From an uncultured Pelagibacteraceae bacterium (GTDB lineage: Bacteria; Pseudomonadota; Alphaproteobacteria; Pelagibacterales; AG-422-B15): a stretch of 41,465 nt of DNA. Numbering within the stretch: position 1 is the first letter of the stretch; each line of letters begins with the position of its first letter. Of the stretch, positions 1 through 10,614 are shown piece after piece. A program made the position numbers and the translations under genes. Under the pieces are notes generated by a model. The model worked only from the letters and a program-made list of their open reading frames with translations. It searched no databases and was not told the origin of the DNA. The stretch covers positions 1 through 41,465 of the forward strand of contig CACEZK010000009.1 in assembly GCA_902564025.1 (NCBI GenBank), given 5' to 3'.

Positions 1-583
1 CATAACCCACCAAAACAACTGGCATATTTGCATTGTGACCGGCATTTAAATCTGTTGCACTATCTCCAATCATTATTGACTCATTTTCACTTACACTTAA
101 TTTTTTACATATTTCAATTAATGGAAATGGATCAGGCTTGCTTTTGATAAAAGTGTCTCCACCAACGAGATAGTCAAAGTAATGCAATACTCCAAGTTTT
201 TCTAACAACATATTGCTGAGCTTTTCCATTTTGTTAGTACAAACCGCTAATTTTAAATTTTTAGATTTAATGAGCTTTAATACAGTTTCAACATTTTCAA
301 ATAATACACTATCGTCGTCAATATTATGGGTATAGTGAAGCAGAAATATTTTTAACATCTCATTTATTTTATTTTCATCGTGAGGAATATTTTTAGTAAC
401 CACTGTTCTTCGAATTAATTCGCGAGCTCCGTAACCAACTAAGTTCCTTATCTCCTCCAATGTGACTAGCGGTTCATTCAGCTCTGATAGCATATAATTC
501 AGTGAGTTCTTAAAATCTGGAGCTGTGTCAACTAGAGTTCCATCTAGGTCAAATATGAAGAGTTTCTTATTTTTTAAATTCAT
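1..583 (-). CDS. gph: Phosphoglycolate phosphatase-like HAD hydrolase (3' part outside window)
   Basis: Reverse-strand translation from ATG at 583 gives MNLKNKKLFIFDLDGTLVDTAPDF...; HAD motif I DLDGTLVD and later SKPDPFPL / MIGDSATD motifs. Runs off the left edge, so absent from the ORF track. Confidence 0.88.
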   Translation of the reverse strand, partial: MNLKNKKLFIFDLDGTLVDTAPDFKNSLNYMLSELNEPLVTLEEIRNLVGYGARELIRRTVVTKNIPHDENKINEMLKIFLLHYTHNIDDDSVLFENVETVLKLIKSKNLKLAVCTNKMEKLSNMLLEKLGVLHYFDYLVGGDTFIKSKPDPFPLIEICKKLSVSENESIMIGDSATDLNAGHNANMPVVLVGY

Positions 584-658
584 TTTATGAGTAAATCTCT
601 GAAATAAAATTTTACGATACAATTAATGGCATATTGGTTATTTTCCAAAAAAAATTCA

Positions 659-1960
659 ATGAAAAATTTAGAAATAATAATACTTGCCGCTGGTAAAGGC
701 ACAAGAATGAAATCAAGCAAACCCAAAATATTTCATGATTTGGGTGGTAAGCAAATAATTGATTATGTGATCGATGCATCAATTAGATTAAAGCCAAAAA
801 GAATTCATTTAGTTATAAACAACCAAATTAAAAATAATTTTAAAAACTATAATAATTTAAATATTGTTATTCAAAAAAAACAGAATGGCACTGGTGATGC
901 AATAAAGTCTGCTATAAAAAGTCTTGAAAAAGATTCAGTTACTCTAGTTCTTTATGGTGACGTCCCTCTTATAAAACATAAAACTATTCTTAATGTCTCA
1001 AGAATTAAAACAAACATAGTTAATTTATTATGTTTCAATAAAGAAGAAAGAAATAATTACGGTAAAGTTATATTAGGAACAGACGGTTTAATCAGTCAGG
1101 TGATTGAGCAAAAAGAGCTTAAGAAAAATGAAAATTACTACTTATGCAATTCAGGAATTTTTGCTATAGAGACAAAGCTATTAAGCTCTTTGTTACCTAA
1201 ATTAAATAACAATAATAAGAAGAAAGAATTTTATTTAACTGATATATTTAATTTGGCATTTAAAAAAGGTGTAAAAGTTAATCCGATACAAACCGCAGAG
1301 ACAGAAGTTATGGGTGTAAATGATAAAAATGATTTAGCAATGGCTGAAAAAGAAATCCAAAATGAATTTAGATCCAAACACCTTACTGCAGGCGTGACCA
1401 TGAGAGACCCTGACACTGTATATTTATCAAAAGATACTAAAATTGGAAAAGACGTTACAATTCATCCATTTGTGATCATCGGCAAAAACGTCGTTATTGG
1501 TAACAATACTGAGATACACGCATTCAGTCATATAGAAGATTGTAAAATTGGGAAAGAAGTCAGTATTGGACCTTATGCAAGAATTAGACCAGGTACAAAA
1601 ATAAATGATAATGCTAAGGTAGGTAATTTTGTAGAGATCAAAAATTCAGAAATAGATAAAAGGTCAAAAGTTAATCACTTGTCATATATAGGTGACACAG
1701 AAATAGGTAAAAAAGTTAACGTGGGAGCTGGAACTATTACTTGCAATTACGATGGTGCCTCAAAATTTAAAACAGTTATCAAGGATAAAGCATTTATAGG
1801 CTCAAACTCATCTTTAGTAGCCCCGTTAATTGTAGGTAAGAATGCATATATCGGTTCTGGTTCAACTATAACTAAACATGTAGTTGAGAACAGTCTTGCG
1901 GTTGAAAGATCATCTCAAAAGACGGTAAAAAATTGGTCAAATAAAAAAGGGAAAAAGTAA
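659..1960 (+). CDS. glmU: Bifunctional N-acetylglucosamine-1-phosphate uridyltransferase / glucosamine-1-phosphate acetyltransferase GlmU
   Basis: LAAGKGTRMKS nucleotidyltransferase motif plus C-terminal left-handed beta-helix hexapeptides; internal Met at 659 is a better start (MKNLEIIILAAGKGTRM) than 626. Confidence 0.95.
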   Translation: MKNLEIIILAAGKGTRMKSSKPKIFHDLGGKQIIDYVIDASIRLKPKRIHLVINNQIKNNFKNYNNLNIVIQKKQNGTGDAIKSAIKSLEKDSVTLVLYGDVPLIKHKTILNVSRIKTNIVNLLCFNKEERNNYGKVILGTDGLISQVIEQKELKKNENYYLCNSGIFAIETKLLSSLLPKLNNNNKKKEFYLTDIFNLAFKKGVKVNPIQTAETEVMGVNDKNDLAMAEKEIQNEFRSKHLTAGVTMRDPDTVYLSKDTKIGKDVTIHPFVIIGKNVVIGNNTEIHAFSHIEDCKIGKEVSIGPYARIRPGTKINDNAKVGNFVEIKNSEIDKRSKVNHLSYIGDTEIGKKVNVGAGTITCNYDGASKFKTVIKDKAFIGSNSSLVAPLIVGKNAYIGSGSTITKHVVENSLAVERSSQKTVKNWSNKKGKK

Positions 1961-3783
1961 TGTGCGGTATCATTGGTATAGCTTCTAAAGAAAATGTGTC
2001 TTCGAACATTATAAATGCATTAAGGAAATTAGAATATCGTGGTTACGACTCTGCTGGTATTGCAATAAACACTGCCAAAAAAATCAATCAAAGAAAAGTA
2101 AAAGGCAAGCTTGATAATTTGATTTACGCTCTTCAGAAAGATCAATTTGATGGCAATACGGGAATAGGTCATACTCGTTGGGCTACTCATGGGGAACCTT
2201 CTGATAAAAATGCTCACCCCCATTCATCAACCTCGGTATCGCTTGTACATAATGGAATAATTGAAAATGCCGCAGAATTGAAAAAATCAGAGGAGGTTAA
2301 AGATTACCATTTTGAGTCTGACACTGACTCTGAAGTAATTACTGCATTATTAACGTTTTATCTAAAGGAAGGTTTGAGCCATCTTGAGAGTGTTCAAAAG
2401 ACAATTTCTTCTCTAGAGGGATCATACGCACTAGCAATTATTTTTAGTGATAGTGAAGACACTATTTATGGCGCTAAGAATGGAAGCCCACTTGTTGCAG
2501 GTACAAATGGAGTTGGCAATTCAATAGGATCTGACTCGATTGCACTAAGCTCAGTTGCCAATAAAGTGTGTTATTTGGAAGACGGGGATATAACAGTATT
2601 AAACAAAGAAAGTATAGAAATTTATAACCTAGAGGGCGAAAGAGCGAATAGAGAATTTGTTGAAATAGGAATAAACGAGTCAGAAGTTTCAAAAGGTCCT
2701 TATAAACATTTTATGGAGAAAGAAATACATGAACACCCTCATGCAGTAGGTGAAACATTTAGACAATTTATAGATTACGATAAGGGTACAATTACAATTT
2801 CGAATATTAATTTAAATTTTGATAAAATTTCAAAGATTTATCTAATTGCTTGTGGAACAGCTTATTACTCATGTTTGGTGGGAAAATATTATTTTGAACA
2901 ATATGCAAGGACACCAGTTGAATGCGATATGGCATCAGAGTTTCGTTATCGTGATCCAGTAATTGATCCAAATGCATTATGTATATTTGTCTCTCAATCT
3001 GGTGAAACCGCCGATACTAAAGCTGCATTAGATTATTGTAGAAAGCAAAAAATTCAGACATTGAGTATTGTAAATGTTAAAAATAGCTCAATAGCAAGAG
3101 ATAGTGATCACTGTATTTATACTAAGGCAGGAGCAGAAATAGGGGTTGCTTCAACGAAGGCGTTTACCGCTCAATTATCAGTACTTCTATCTCTATCAAT
3201 TCATTTAGCATCGGAAAAAAAATTCGTGTCTGTTGAGGAAAATATAAAGTTATGTAAGGAGATTATGCAAGCACCTCTATTGCTTGAACAAGCAATTGAG
3301 AGATCTTATTCACTAAAAGACACAGCAAAAGCAATTATAAATGCCAAGGGTGTAATGTATCTTGGCCGCGGTACAGCATTTCCATTGGCATTGGAAGGAG
3401 CATTAAAGTTTAAAGAAATATCATATATCCATGCAGAGGGATATCCTGCAGGTGAAATGAAACATGGTCCACTTGCACTAATAGAAAAAGATTTGCCAGT
3501 TGTTTGCATTGTCCCACCAGGTCCCCTTTTTCATAAAACAATATCAAACATTCAAGAAGTTATCGCTCGTGGAGGTAAAATATTAATGATAACAGACGAT
3601 GAAACACTGGAGTCAAATTCTGAAAATATTTGGGAAGTTTTTCGTTTACCAAAATGCCCTAAATCAATTGAAGCAATCGTCTATTCAGTTCCCATTCATA
3701 TGCTTGCCTATTATACGGCAGTTGAGCTTGGCAATGATGTCGATCAGCCAAGAAATCTTGCTAAGTCTGTTACCGTGGAGTAA
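1960..3783 (+). CDS. glmS: Glutamine--fructose-6-phosphate aminotransferase (isomerizing)
   Basis: N-terminal MCGIIGIAS class II amidotransferase, SIS domains, C-terminal DQPRNLAKSVTVE. Confidence 0.97.
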   Translation: MCGIIGIASKENVSSNIINALRKLEYRGYDSAGIAINTAKKINQRKVKGKLDNLIYALQKDQFDGNTGIGHTRWATHGEPSDKNAHPHSSTSVSLVHNGIIENAAELKKSEEVKDYHFESDTDSEVITALLTFYLKEGLSHLESVQKTISSLEGSYALAIIFSDSEDTIYGAKNGSPLVAGTNGVGNSIGSDSIALSSVANKVCYLEDGDITVLNKESIEIYNLEGERANREFVEIGINESEVSKGPYKHFMEKEIHEHPHAVGETFRQFIDYDKGTITISNINLNFDKISKIYLIACGTAYYSCLVGKYYFEQYARTPVECDMASEFRYRDPVIDPNALCIFVSQSGETADTKAALDYCRKQKIQTLSIVNVKNSSIARDSDHCIYTKAGAEIGVASTKAFTAQLSVLLSLSIHLASEKKFVSVEENIKLCKEIMQAPLLLEQAIERSYSLKDTAKAIINAKGVMYLGRGTAFPLALEGALKFKEISYIHAEGYPAGEMKHGPLALIEKDLPVVCIVPPGPLFHKTISNIQEVIARGGKILMITDDETLESNSENIWEVFRLPKCPKSIEAIVYSVPIHMLAYYTAVELGNDVDQPRNLAKSVTVE

Positions 3784-3811
3784 TTCTAAAAGGGGGTATT
3801 TAATAGATAGA

Positions 3812-4285
3812 ATGAAAATTAAATCTAAAGATTTTTCGTTTCGAAAAGGAGAAAGTAGAGATATCCCTCAATTAGAATCTTGCAGAATAAATAGTATTAA
3901 AAACTGTAAAATTTATTCTAAAAAACAAATAAATATTTGGATAAATTCAAAACCAAATTGGGAAGAAATAATTCCAAAAACAATAGTATCAGTTACAGAA
4001 AATCATATTTCAGGATTTGTAATTAGTGGCGATAAATTTCTTGATTATTTGTACGTGGAACCCAATTATCAAAGACATGGATTAGGGAATAAATTGGTTT
4101 CTTTAGTAGAAACAACAAATATGAAATGTGACTGTAATCCTTATTCAGAAAAAATACTGATTAAAAGAGGTTGGAAATTCCTTTCTGAAAATACTAAGGA
4201 AAAATCAGGTGAAAGATTTAACAACAAGTGGTATAAATTTGAAAAAATCGAAAACCCCCCTATCAAAAACAATCAATCACTGTAG
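3812..4285 (+). CDS. GNAT-family N-acetyltransferase
   Basis: Start reassigned to MKIKSKDFSFRKGESRDIP; the ORF upstream of this overlaps glmS. YLYVEPNYQRHGLGNKLV matches the GNAT acetyl-CoA binding motif (Q/RxxGxG/A). Confidence 0.75.
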   Translation: MKIKSKDFSFRKGESRDIPQLESCRINSIKNCKIYSKKQINIWINSKPNWEEIIPKTIVSVTENHISGFVISGDKFLDYLYVEPNYQRHGLGNKLVSLVETTNMKCDCNPYSEKILIKRGWKFLSENTKEKSGERFNNKWYKFEKIENPPIKNNQSL

Positions 4286-4331
4286 AATAATTTATTGACA
4301 CAAAAACTGACAACATATTATCTTTGTTTAA

Positions 4332-5402
4332 ATGTTGGCAAAAATAAGCATTCTTATTTTTTTATTTTTTTTCAATGCAATAAGTTTCATTCACGCATAT
4401 GAAGTTTCACCTGGTGTTTTGAGAACGCCAGATACACAATTTGAAAATCTAAAAGATTATCCATTTGAGCCAAATTATATTGAAATTGACGGTCTAAGAA
4501 TTCACTACCTCGATGAAGGACCTAAAGATGGTGATCCAATTTTTCTTCTTCATGGCTTACCAACTTGGAGTTATCTATTTCGAACAATGATACCGGTGTT
4601 AACTGACGCAGGTCATAGAGTCATTGTTCCTGACTTAGTAGGATTTGGAAAGTCAGATAAATTTATATCTAAATATGACTATAGTTATGAGTTTCATATC
4701 AACACTATGAAGGCTTTGGTGGTGCAACTTGATTTAAGAGAAGCTACATTCTTTGGACAAGATTGGGGAGGCATGATCGGACTTCGGGTTGTAGCTGAGA
4801 TGCCTGATCGTTTTGCAAGAGTTGTTGTTTCAAATACAGGCATGGCTGCTAGAGATGGAATAACTGCATGGCTATTTGAGAATTTTGTAAAATTTATGGT
4901 CTGGTGGAATGGAGATGTCACTTTTGAGGAACTTAAGACTGCTGCCGATAAAGCACTAATGTTGGAAGAGCCATCACCACTTGAAGGTATGAGAATGTTT
5001 TCAAAATGGATTGCACACTCGTATTACTCGGATGATATGGATGTATCAGGAATTATTTCTACCTTCGGGCGTTTAGAGCTATCTGATGAACAAATCAGAG
5101 CTTATGAAGCTCCGTATCCTTCAGGTAAATATAAAGCAGGAGCTCATGTCATGGCTTATTTTATACCAACACAATTATCCGAGAATGAGAAATATTGGAA
5201 AGATGTTTATGAAAAATGGGACAAACCTTTCCTTGTGGCGTTTGGGGGAAATGAACGAATAACAATAACTATGAAGGAAGATTTTTTGACTAGGATACCG
5301 AACCCAACTGTTATTACTCTGGAAGGAGTTGGACATTTCAGCCAAGAAGAGGCTGGTCCTGAACTAGCAAACTTAATAAATGATTTTATTCTAAAAAACT
5401 AG
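4332..5402 (+). CDS. Alpha/beta hydrolase, haloalkane dehalogenase-like, with N-terminal signal peptide
   Basis: MLAKISILIFLFFFNAISFIHA leader; HGLPTWSYLFR oxyanion motif, GQDWGGMIGLR nucleophile elbow (Asp then Trp), GVGHFSQEEAGPELA catalytic His region; typical of DhlA-type (HLD-I) dehalogenases. Confidence 0.8.
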   Translation: MLAKISILIFLFFFNAISFIHAYEVSPGVLRTPDTQFENLKDYPFEPNYIEIDGLRIHYLDEGPKDGDPIFLLHGLPTWSYLFRTMIPVLTDAGHRVIVPDLVGFGKSDKFISKYDYSYEFHINTMKALVVQLDLREATFFGQDWGGMIGLRVVAEMPDRFARVVVSNTGMAARDGITAWLFENFVKFMVWWNGDVTFEELKTAADKALMLEEPSPLEGMRMFSKWIAHSYYSDDMDVSGIISTFGRLELSDEQIRAYEAPYPSGKYKAGAHVMAYFIPTQLSENEKYWKDVYEKWDKPFLVAFGGNERITITMKEDFLTRIPNPTVITLEGVGHFSQEEAGPELANLINDFILKN

Positions 5403-5456
5403 AAAATATAAAATTTATACCTATTATAAATTAAACTTTTATTTAAAATTAAATAT

Positions 5457-6137
5457 ATGACAGTAACTTTGAGATCAGATGGAGATGTTTCAATCATTCA
5501 AATGGATGATGGTAAAGTAAATGTATTCTCTCCTGACATGATAAAAAATTTTAGTGAGATATTAGATCAAGTTCCGTCTGATAAAGGTTCTGTTTTAATA
5601 GCAGGTCGAGAAGGAATGTTTTCTGCTGGGTTTGATTTAAAAGTTATGATGTCTAGTCCAGAAAATGCTGCTGAAATGGTTAAAAGTGGTTTTAACTTAT
5701 TATTAAAAATTTTTACTTTTCCAAGACCGATTGTTGCGGCTTGCAGCGGACACGCAATTGCGCTTGGTGCTTTTTTACTTTGTAGTTGTGATCACCGTAT
5801 AGGAATTAAAGGTGACTTTAAAATTGGAGCCAACGAATTAAGAAATAATATGATTATTCCAACACCAATACTTGAACTTGCAAAATTTAAATTGACAAAA
5901 CCGCACAAGCAGAGAGCGCTATTAAATGCGGAAATGTATTCAATAGAAGATGCTATTGCTCCAGGTTATTTAGATGAAGTAACTGAACATGAAAAGTTAA
6001 TGGAGCTTGCATTGGCTAAAGCAAAAGATTTAGCAACACTCGCTCATCCACAGTATCAGCAAACCAAAAAACTCGACCAGGAAGATGTAGCAGCAAAAAT
6101 CAGTGCTGGGATAGATACCTTAGGAGCAATAAACTAA
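5457..6137 (+). CDS. Enoyl-CoA hydratase/isomerase (crotonase) family protein
   Basis: Crotonase fold signatures GREGMFSAGFDLKVM and ACSGHAIALGAFLLCSCDHRIG. Confidence 0.85.
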   Translation: MTVTLRSDGDVSIIQMDDGKVNVFSPDMIKNFSEILDQVPSDKGSVLIAGREGMFSAGFDLKVMMSSPENAAEMVKSGFNLLLKIFTFPRPIVAACSGHAIALGAFLLCSCDHRIGIKGDFKIGANELRNNMIIPTPILELAKFKLTKPHKQRALLNAEMYSIEDAIAPGYLDEVTEHEKLMELALAKAKDLATLAHPQYQQTKKLDQEDVAAKISAGIDTLGAIN

Positions 6138-6220
6138 GTAAAATCAATGTATTTTACTGAAACTCTAGTATTTTACTTTATTTAGTACTATAAAGCCCGC
6201 AAAACGAACATTTAAAAAAT

Positions 6221-7600
6221 ATGAAGAAATGGTCTGTTAACAGTTGGAGAAATTACGAGGCTAAGCATTTGCCTGAGTATCCAGATGTGAAGAAATTAGA
6301 AAAAACTGAGGATCAGTTAAGATCTTACCCGCCGCTTGTTTTTGCTGGTGAAGCAAGAGATTTAAAAAGAAATCTTGCCAAAGTTTCAGAGGGTAAAGCA
6401 TTTTTATTGCAAGGTGGTGATTGTGCAGAAAGTTTTGATGATTTCAATGCAGATTATATAAGAGATACATTTAAAGTATTACTACAAATGTCTGTTACAT
6501 TAACTGCTGCAGGTAATTGCCCTGTTGTAAAAGTTGGAAGAATGGCAGGTCAGTTTGCAAAACCACGAAGCGCTCCTAAAGAAGAAATAGATGGTGTTGA
6601 GCTAGATAGCTATAAGGGCGACATAATAAATGATATGGACTTTACTGAAGATGCGAGAGTTCCTGATCCTGATCGAATGATTAAAGCATACACTCAATCA
6701 GCTGCTACACTTAATTTATTAAGAGCTTTTGCTAAAGGTGGTTTCTCAGATTTAAATAAAGTACATCAATGGAATATGGGGTTTGTAGATGAAAGTCCTC
6801 AAGGAAAGAAATTTAGAGAACTAGCAAATAAAATCTCAGACACGTTATCCTTTATGGAAGCTATTGGAATTTCTTCAAGAAACACAAAACGTTTAAGAAG
6901 TGTTGACTTCTTTACAAGTCACGAGGCTCTATTGCTTCCTTATGAAGAATGTCTGACGCGGCTTGATAGTACATCAGGTGAAGTTTATGACACATCAGCT
7001 CACATGGTTTGGATTGGTGATCGTACCAGACAACCTGACGGAGCACATGTAGAATTCTGCAGAGGGATTAAAAATCCAATTGGAATTAAATGTGGACCAT
7101 CTTTAGATCCTGAGGAGTTGAAAAAGCTTCTTGATATTCTAAACCCTGAGAATGAGGCTGGAAAAATAACATTAATTTGTCGATTTGGTTCTGAGACTAT
7201 TAATGAAAAGTTACCAAAGCTTATACAACCGTTCTTAAATTCAGATCATAATTTAGTTTGGTCTTGTGATCCAATGCACGGTAACACCATGAAAGCTAAT
7301 TCAGGCTTTAAAACAAGGCCATTTGAAAGTGTTCTTAAAGAAGTCGAGACATTTTTTGATATTCACCATCAAATGGGAACATACCCAGGTGGAGTACATT
7401 TAGAAATGACAGGTCAAAATGTAACTGAATGTATTGGTGGCGCTCAAGCCATTAAGGATGAAGATCTTTCAGCTAGATATCATACCCACTGCGACCCAAG
7501 GCTGAATGCAAATCAAGCACTTGAACTTGCATTTTTAATATCTGACAAGCTCAGAGAGTCCCAAGAACCACATAATTCAAAGATTACGATTGCTAAGTAA
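6221..7600 (+). CDS. Class II (plant-type) 3-deoxy-7-phosphoheptulonate synthase
   Basis: [52 protein letters not shown] motifs. Confidence 0.95.
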   Translation: MKKWSVNSWRNYEAKHLPEYPDVKKLEKTEDQLRSYPPLVFAGEARDLKRNLAKVSEGKAFLLQGGDCAESFDDFNADYIRDTFKVLLQMSVTLTAAGNCPVVKVGRMAGQFAKPRSAPKEEIDGVELDSYKGDIINDMDFTEDARVPDPDRMIKAYTQSAATLNLLRAFAKGGFSDLNKVHQWNMGFVDESPQGKKFRELANKISDTLSFMEAIGISSRNTKRLRSVDFFTSHEALLLPYEECLTRLDSTSGEVYDTSAHMVWIGDRTRQPDGAHVEFCRGIKNPIGIKCGPSLDPEELKKLLDILNPENEAGKITLICRFGSETINEKLPKLIQPFLNSDHNLVWSCDPMHGNTMKANSGFKTRPFESVLKEVETFFDIHHQMGTYPGGVHLEMTGQNVTECIGGAQAIKDEDLSARYHTHCDPRLNANQALELAFLISDKLRESQEPHNSKITIAK

Positions 7601-7635
7601 TTGCGACTAAATTATTTAGTTGTAAGATCAGTCAA

Positions 7636-9285
7636 ATGACAGAAAAAACCTCCATATTAATTGTTCAGTCCAACCCACAAGTGGGAAATATTGATAAGAA
7701 TAAACAAATTGTGATTGATCATATTGAAAGCAATAAATCTGACCTCATAATTTTCTCTGAGTTAATGCTCACAGGTTACCCGCCAGAAGATTTGGTTTTA
7801 AAACCAGCTTTTATGGAAAAAGTTAACAATGCAATTTCAGATATTTTGAATTGTTCTAAAAATAGTAATTCAACAATAATTATAGGCACTCCTTTTTTGG
7901 AAGAGAGCAAACTGTTCAATACAGCTCTTGTAATTAAAAAGGGTAAGATCTTACATAAACATCATAAAATGGCTTTGCCAAACTATGGAGTATTTGATGA
8001 AAAAAGAATTTTCTCAAATGGAGAGAAAGTCAGCATAATCGAATTCAATGGAATTAAATTGGGTCTATTTATTTGTGAGGATATATGGGTGAACGATACA
8101 ATTGTTGAGATTGGTAAAAATGAAATTGACTTGGCAGTATCATTAAACGCATCCCCATTTGATATAAATAAAATTGAGGAAAGAGAAAAAAAAGCACTCA
8201 GTTTTGCAAACTCTATTGATGCTCCTTTAATTTATGTAAATCAAGTTGGAGGTCAAGATGAGATAGTTTTTGATGGATCATCCTTCTTATGTGATCAAAA
8301 AAAAGTTATTTCTAAATTTAAATACTGTATTGAAGAGAGTAGGGAATATATTTTCAATCTTAATACTAAAACTTTTGAGATTGAAGAAGAGGCAAATGAC
8401 ATCAGTGACAAGCAAGATATAGTCTATTCCAATCTTATGCTTGGACTAAGAGACTATGTTGAAAAAAATAAATTTCCAGGTGTTGTCATTGGTATTTCTG
8501 GAGGCATAGACAGTGCATTTAGCGCGGTTGTTGCAACAGATGCATTAGGACCTGAAAGAGTAAAAGGCATATTAATGCCATCTCAGTTTACAAGCGTTGA
8601 AAGTAATGAGGATGCAAATCAGCTAGGCAAAAATTTAGGTATCGAGTTAATAAGTGTTTCTATAAAAGATATTGTGAATTCATACGATAGCACTCTTTCA
8701 AATTTATTCGCGGGTAAAGAGAAAGATATTACTGAAGAAAATATTCAATCAAGAACTAGAGGCGCAATATTGATGGCCTATTCAAACAAGTTTGGCCATA
8801 TGGTAGTTACTAATGGCAATAAATCAGAAGTCTCGGTTGGATATTCAACTTTATACGGAGATATGTGTGGGGGGTTTTCAGTAGTTAAGGATATTTATAA
8901 ATCTGATTTATATAAACTTTCCGAATGGAGAAATGAAAATCTTCCATCATTTTCATCAATTAAAGAAAAGGAAGTTATTCCTAAAAATATTATATCAAAA
9001 GAACCCACTGCTGAACTTAAAGAGGATCAGAAAGATAGCGACTCCCTTCCGCCCTATGATGTCTTGGATCAAATTTTGTACTTACTTGTTGAAAAAGAAA
9101 GTTCAATTAACGAGATTATTTCGAAAGGTTATGAGCCAAGCTTGGTTACAAAAGTTCAGAATTTGCTCTATAATTCTGAATATAAAAGACGACAAGCTGC
9201 TCCGGGTGTAAAAATTTCAGTGAGAAATTTTGGGTATGACAGACGATACCCAATAACAAATGCATTCAGAGACAAGGAAAAATAG
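7636..9285 (+). CDS. nadE: Glutamine-dependent NAD+ synthetase
   Basis: N-terminal nitrilase domain (SELMLTGYPPEDLV) and C-terminal synthetase domain with GISGGIDSAFSA P-loop. Confidence 0.95.
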   Translation: MTEKTSILIVQSNPQVGNIDKNKQIVIDHIESNKSDLIIFSELMLTGYPPEDLVLKPAFMEKVNNAISDILNCSKNSNSTIIIGTPFLEESKLFNTALVIKKGKILHKHHKMALPNYGVFDEKRIFSNGEKVSIIEFNGIKLGLFICEDIWVNDTIVEIGKNEIDLAVSLNASPFDINKIEEREKKALSFANSIDAPLIYVNQVGGQDEIVFDGSSFLCDQKKVISKFKYCIEESREYIFNLNTKTFEIEEEANDISDKQDIVYSNLMLGLRDYVEKNKFPGVVIGISGGIDSAFSAVVATDALGPERVKGILMPSQFTSVESNEDANQLGKNLGIELISVSIKDIVNSYDSTLSNLFAGKEKDITEENIQSRTRGAILMAYSNKFGHMVVTNGNKSEVSVGYSTLYGDMCGGFSVVKDIYKSDLYKLSEWRNENLPSFSSIKEKEVIPKNIISKEPTAELKEDQKDSDSLPPYDVLDQILYLLVEKESSINEIISKGYEPSLVTKVQNLLYNSEYKRRQAAPGVKISVRNFGYDRRYPITNAFRDKEK

Positions 9286-10614
9286 ATGACAACGATAACA
9301 AGATTTGCGCCTAGTCCAACAGGATTATTGCACTTGGGTAATATCAGAACAGCCCTCATAAATTGGTTGTATGCTAAAAACAGTGGTGGAAAATTTATTC
9401 TTCGAATTGATGATACTGATCAAGAGAGGTCAAAAGATGAATACATTTCTCAAATAAAATATGATTTGGAGTGGCTGGGAATAGACTATGACGAGACTTT
9501 TAATCAGTCTTCTAGATTTGAAAGATATAAAGAACAATTCGAAAAATTAAAATCTGATGGCAGGATATATGCTTGCTATGAAACTCCTGAAGAACTTGAG
9601 AGAAAAAGAAAGCTTCAGATGGCTGCCGGTGGAAAGCAAGTGTATGACCGTTCTGCATTAAAATTAACGGAGCAACAAATTAAGGATTATGAGAATGATG
9701 GAAGAAAACCTCATTGGCGATTTCTTCTTCAAACAGAACGCATGAAATGGAATGATTTATTAAAGGGTGAAATTGATATTGATTTAACAAGCTTATCAGA
9801 TCCAGTTTTATTTCGAGAAGATGGTGTTCCACTTTATACATTCAGTTCAGCTGTAGATGATGTTGATTACAACATTACTAATGTAATTAGAGGGGACGAT
9901 CACACTAGCAATACCGCTGTACAAATTGAAATCATAAATGCATTGGATGAAAATAAAATTTCATTTGCACATCATGCCCTTCTAAAGGCATCTACAGGAG
10001 ACAAACTATCAAAAAGAGACAATGTAATATCAATCGATAGTTTCAGAAAAGATAATATTGAGCCCATCTCAATTCTCAGCTTACTAGCAACCATTGGAAC
10101 TTCAAATTCAATTGAACTAAAGAGTGGGATAAAACAAATCATTGACGAATTTAAACTTGAGACAATTTCAACGTCACCAGGACGTATTGAAATTGATGTC
10201 CTAAAGGCGCTTAACAAAAAACAAGTCCAAAAATTTGATTATGAGGAAATTCAATCAAGACTTACTGAGATTGATGAAAATGTTGATAAAAAGTTTTGGG
10301 ACACCATAAAAGGTAATTTGGAAACTGTTGAAGAAATATCTTCTTGGACTGACATTGTATTTAACAGCAAGCCCGCTGAGTCTGATGATAAAGATTATAT
10401 AAAATTAGCATTAGAGTTAATGCCAGAGGAACCGTGGGATGATGATACTTGGACCACTTGGACGAATGCCATAAAAGAAAAAACAGGACGTAAGGGCAAA
10501 GAACTATTTCTTCCATTGCGAGTAGCATTCACAGGACTGACACATGGTCCAGAAATGAAGCTTCTCATACAACTAATTGGTAGAGACAAAATTGTTGAGA
10601 GGATACAGACTTAA
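9286..10614 (+). CDS. gltX: Glutamate--tRNA ligase
   Basis: TRFAPSPTGLLHLGNIRTALINWLYA (HIGH-like) and KLSKRD (KMSKS-like). Confidence 0.95.
   Translation: MTTITRFAPSPTGLLHLGNIRTALINWLYAKNSGGKFILRIDDTDQERSKDEYISQIKYDLEWLGIDYDETFNQSSRFERYKEQFEKLKSDGRIYACYETPEELERKRKLQMAAGGKQVYDRSALKLTEQQIKDYENDGRKPHWRFLLQTERMKWNDLLKGEIDIDLTSLSDPVLFREDGVPLYTFSSAVDDVDYNITNVIRGDDHTSNTAVQIEIINALDENKISFAHHALLKASTGDKLSKRDNVISIDSFRKDNIEPISILSLLATIGTSNSIELKSGIKQIIDEFKLETISTSPGRIEIDVLKALNKKQVQKFDYEEIQSRLTEIDENVDKKFWDTIKGNLETVEEISSWTDIVFNSKPAESDDKDYIKLALELMPEEPWDDDTWTTWTNAIKEKTGRKGKELFLPLRVAFTGLTHGPEMKLLIQLIGRDKIVERIQT

Noticed and set aside
3599-3811. N-terminal portion of the 228-aa GNAT ORF
   Set aside because: Overlaps the conserved glmS C-terminus out of frame; the GNAT domain begins near 3812.
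8933-9211. 92-aa plus-strand ORF inside nadE
   Set aside because: Out-of-frame ORF within the nadE synthetase domain; Lys/Leu-rich noise.
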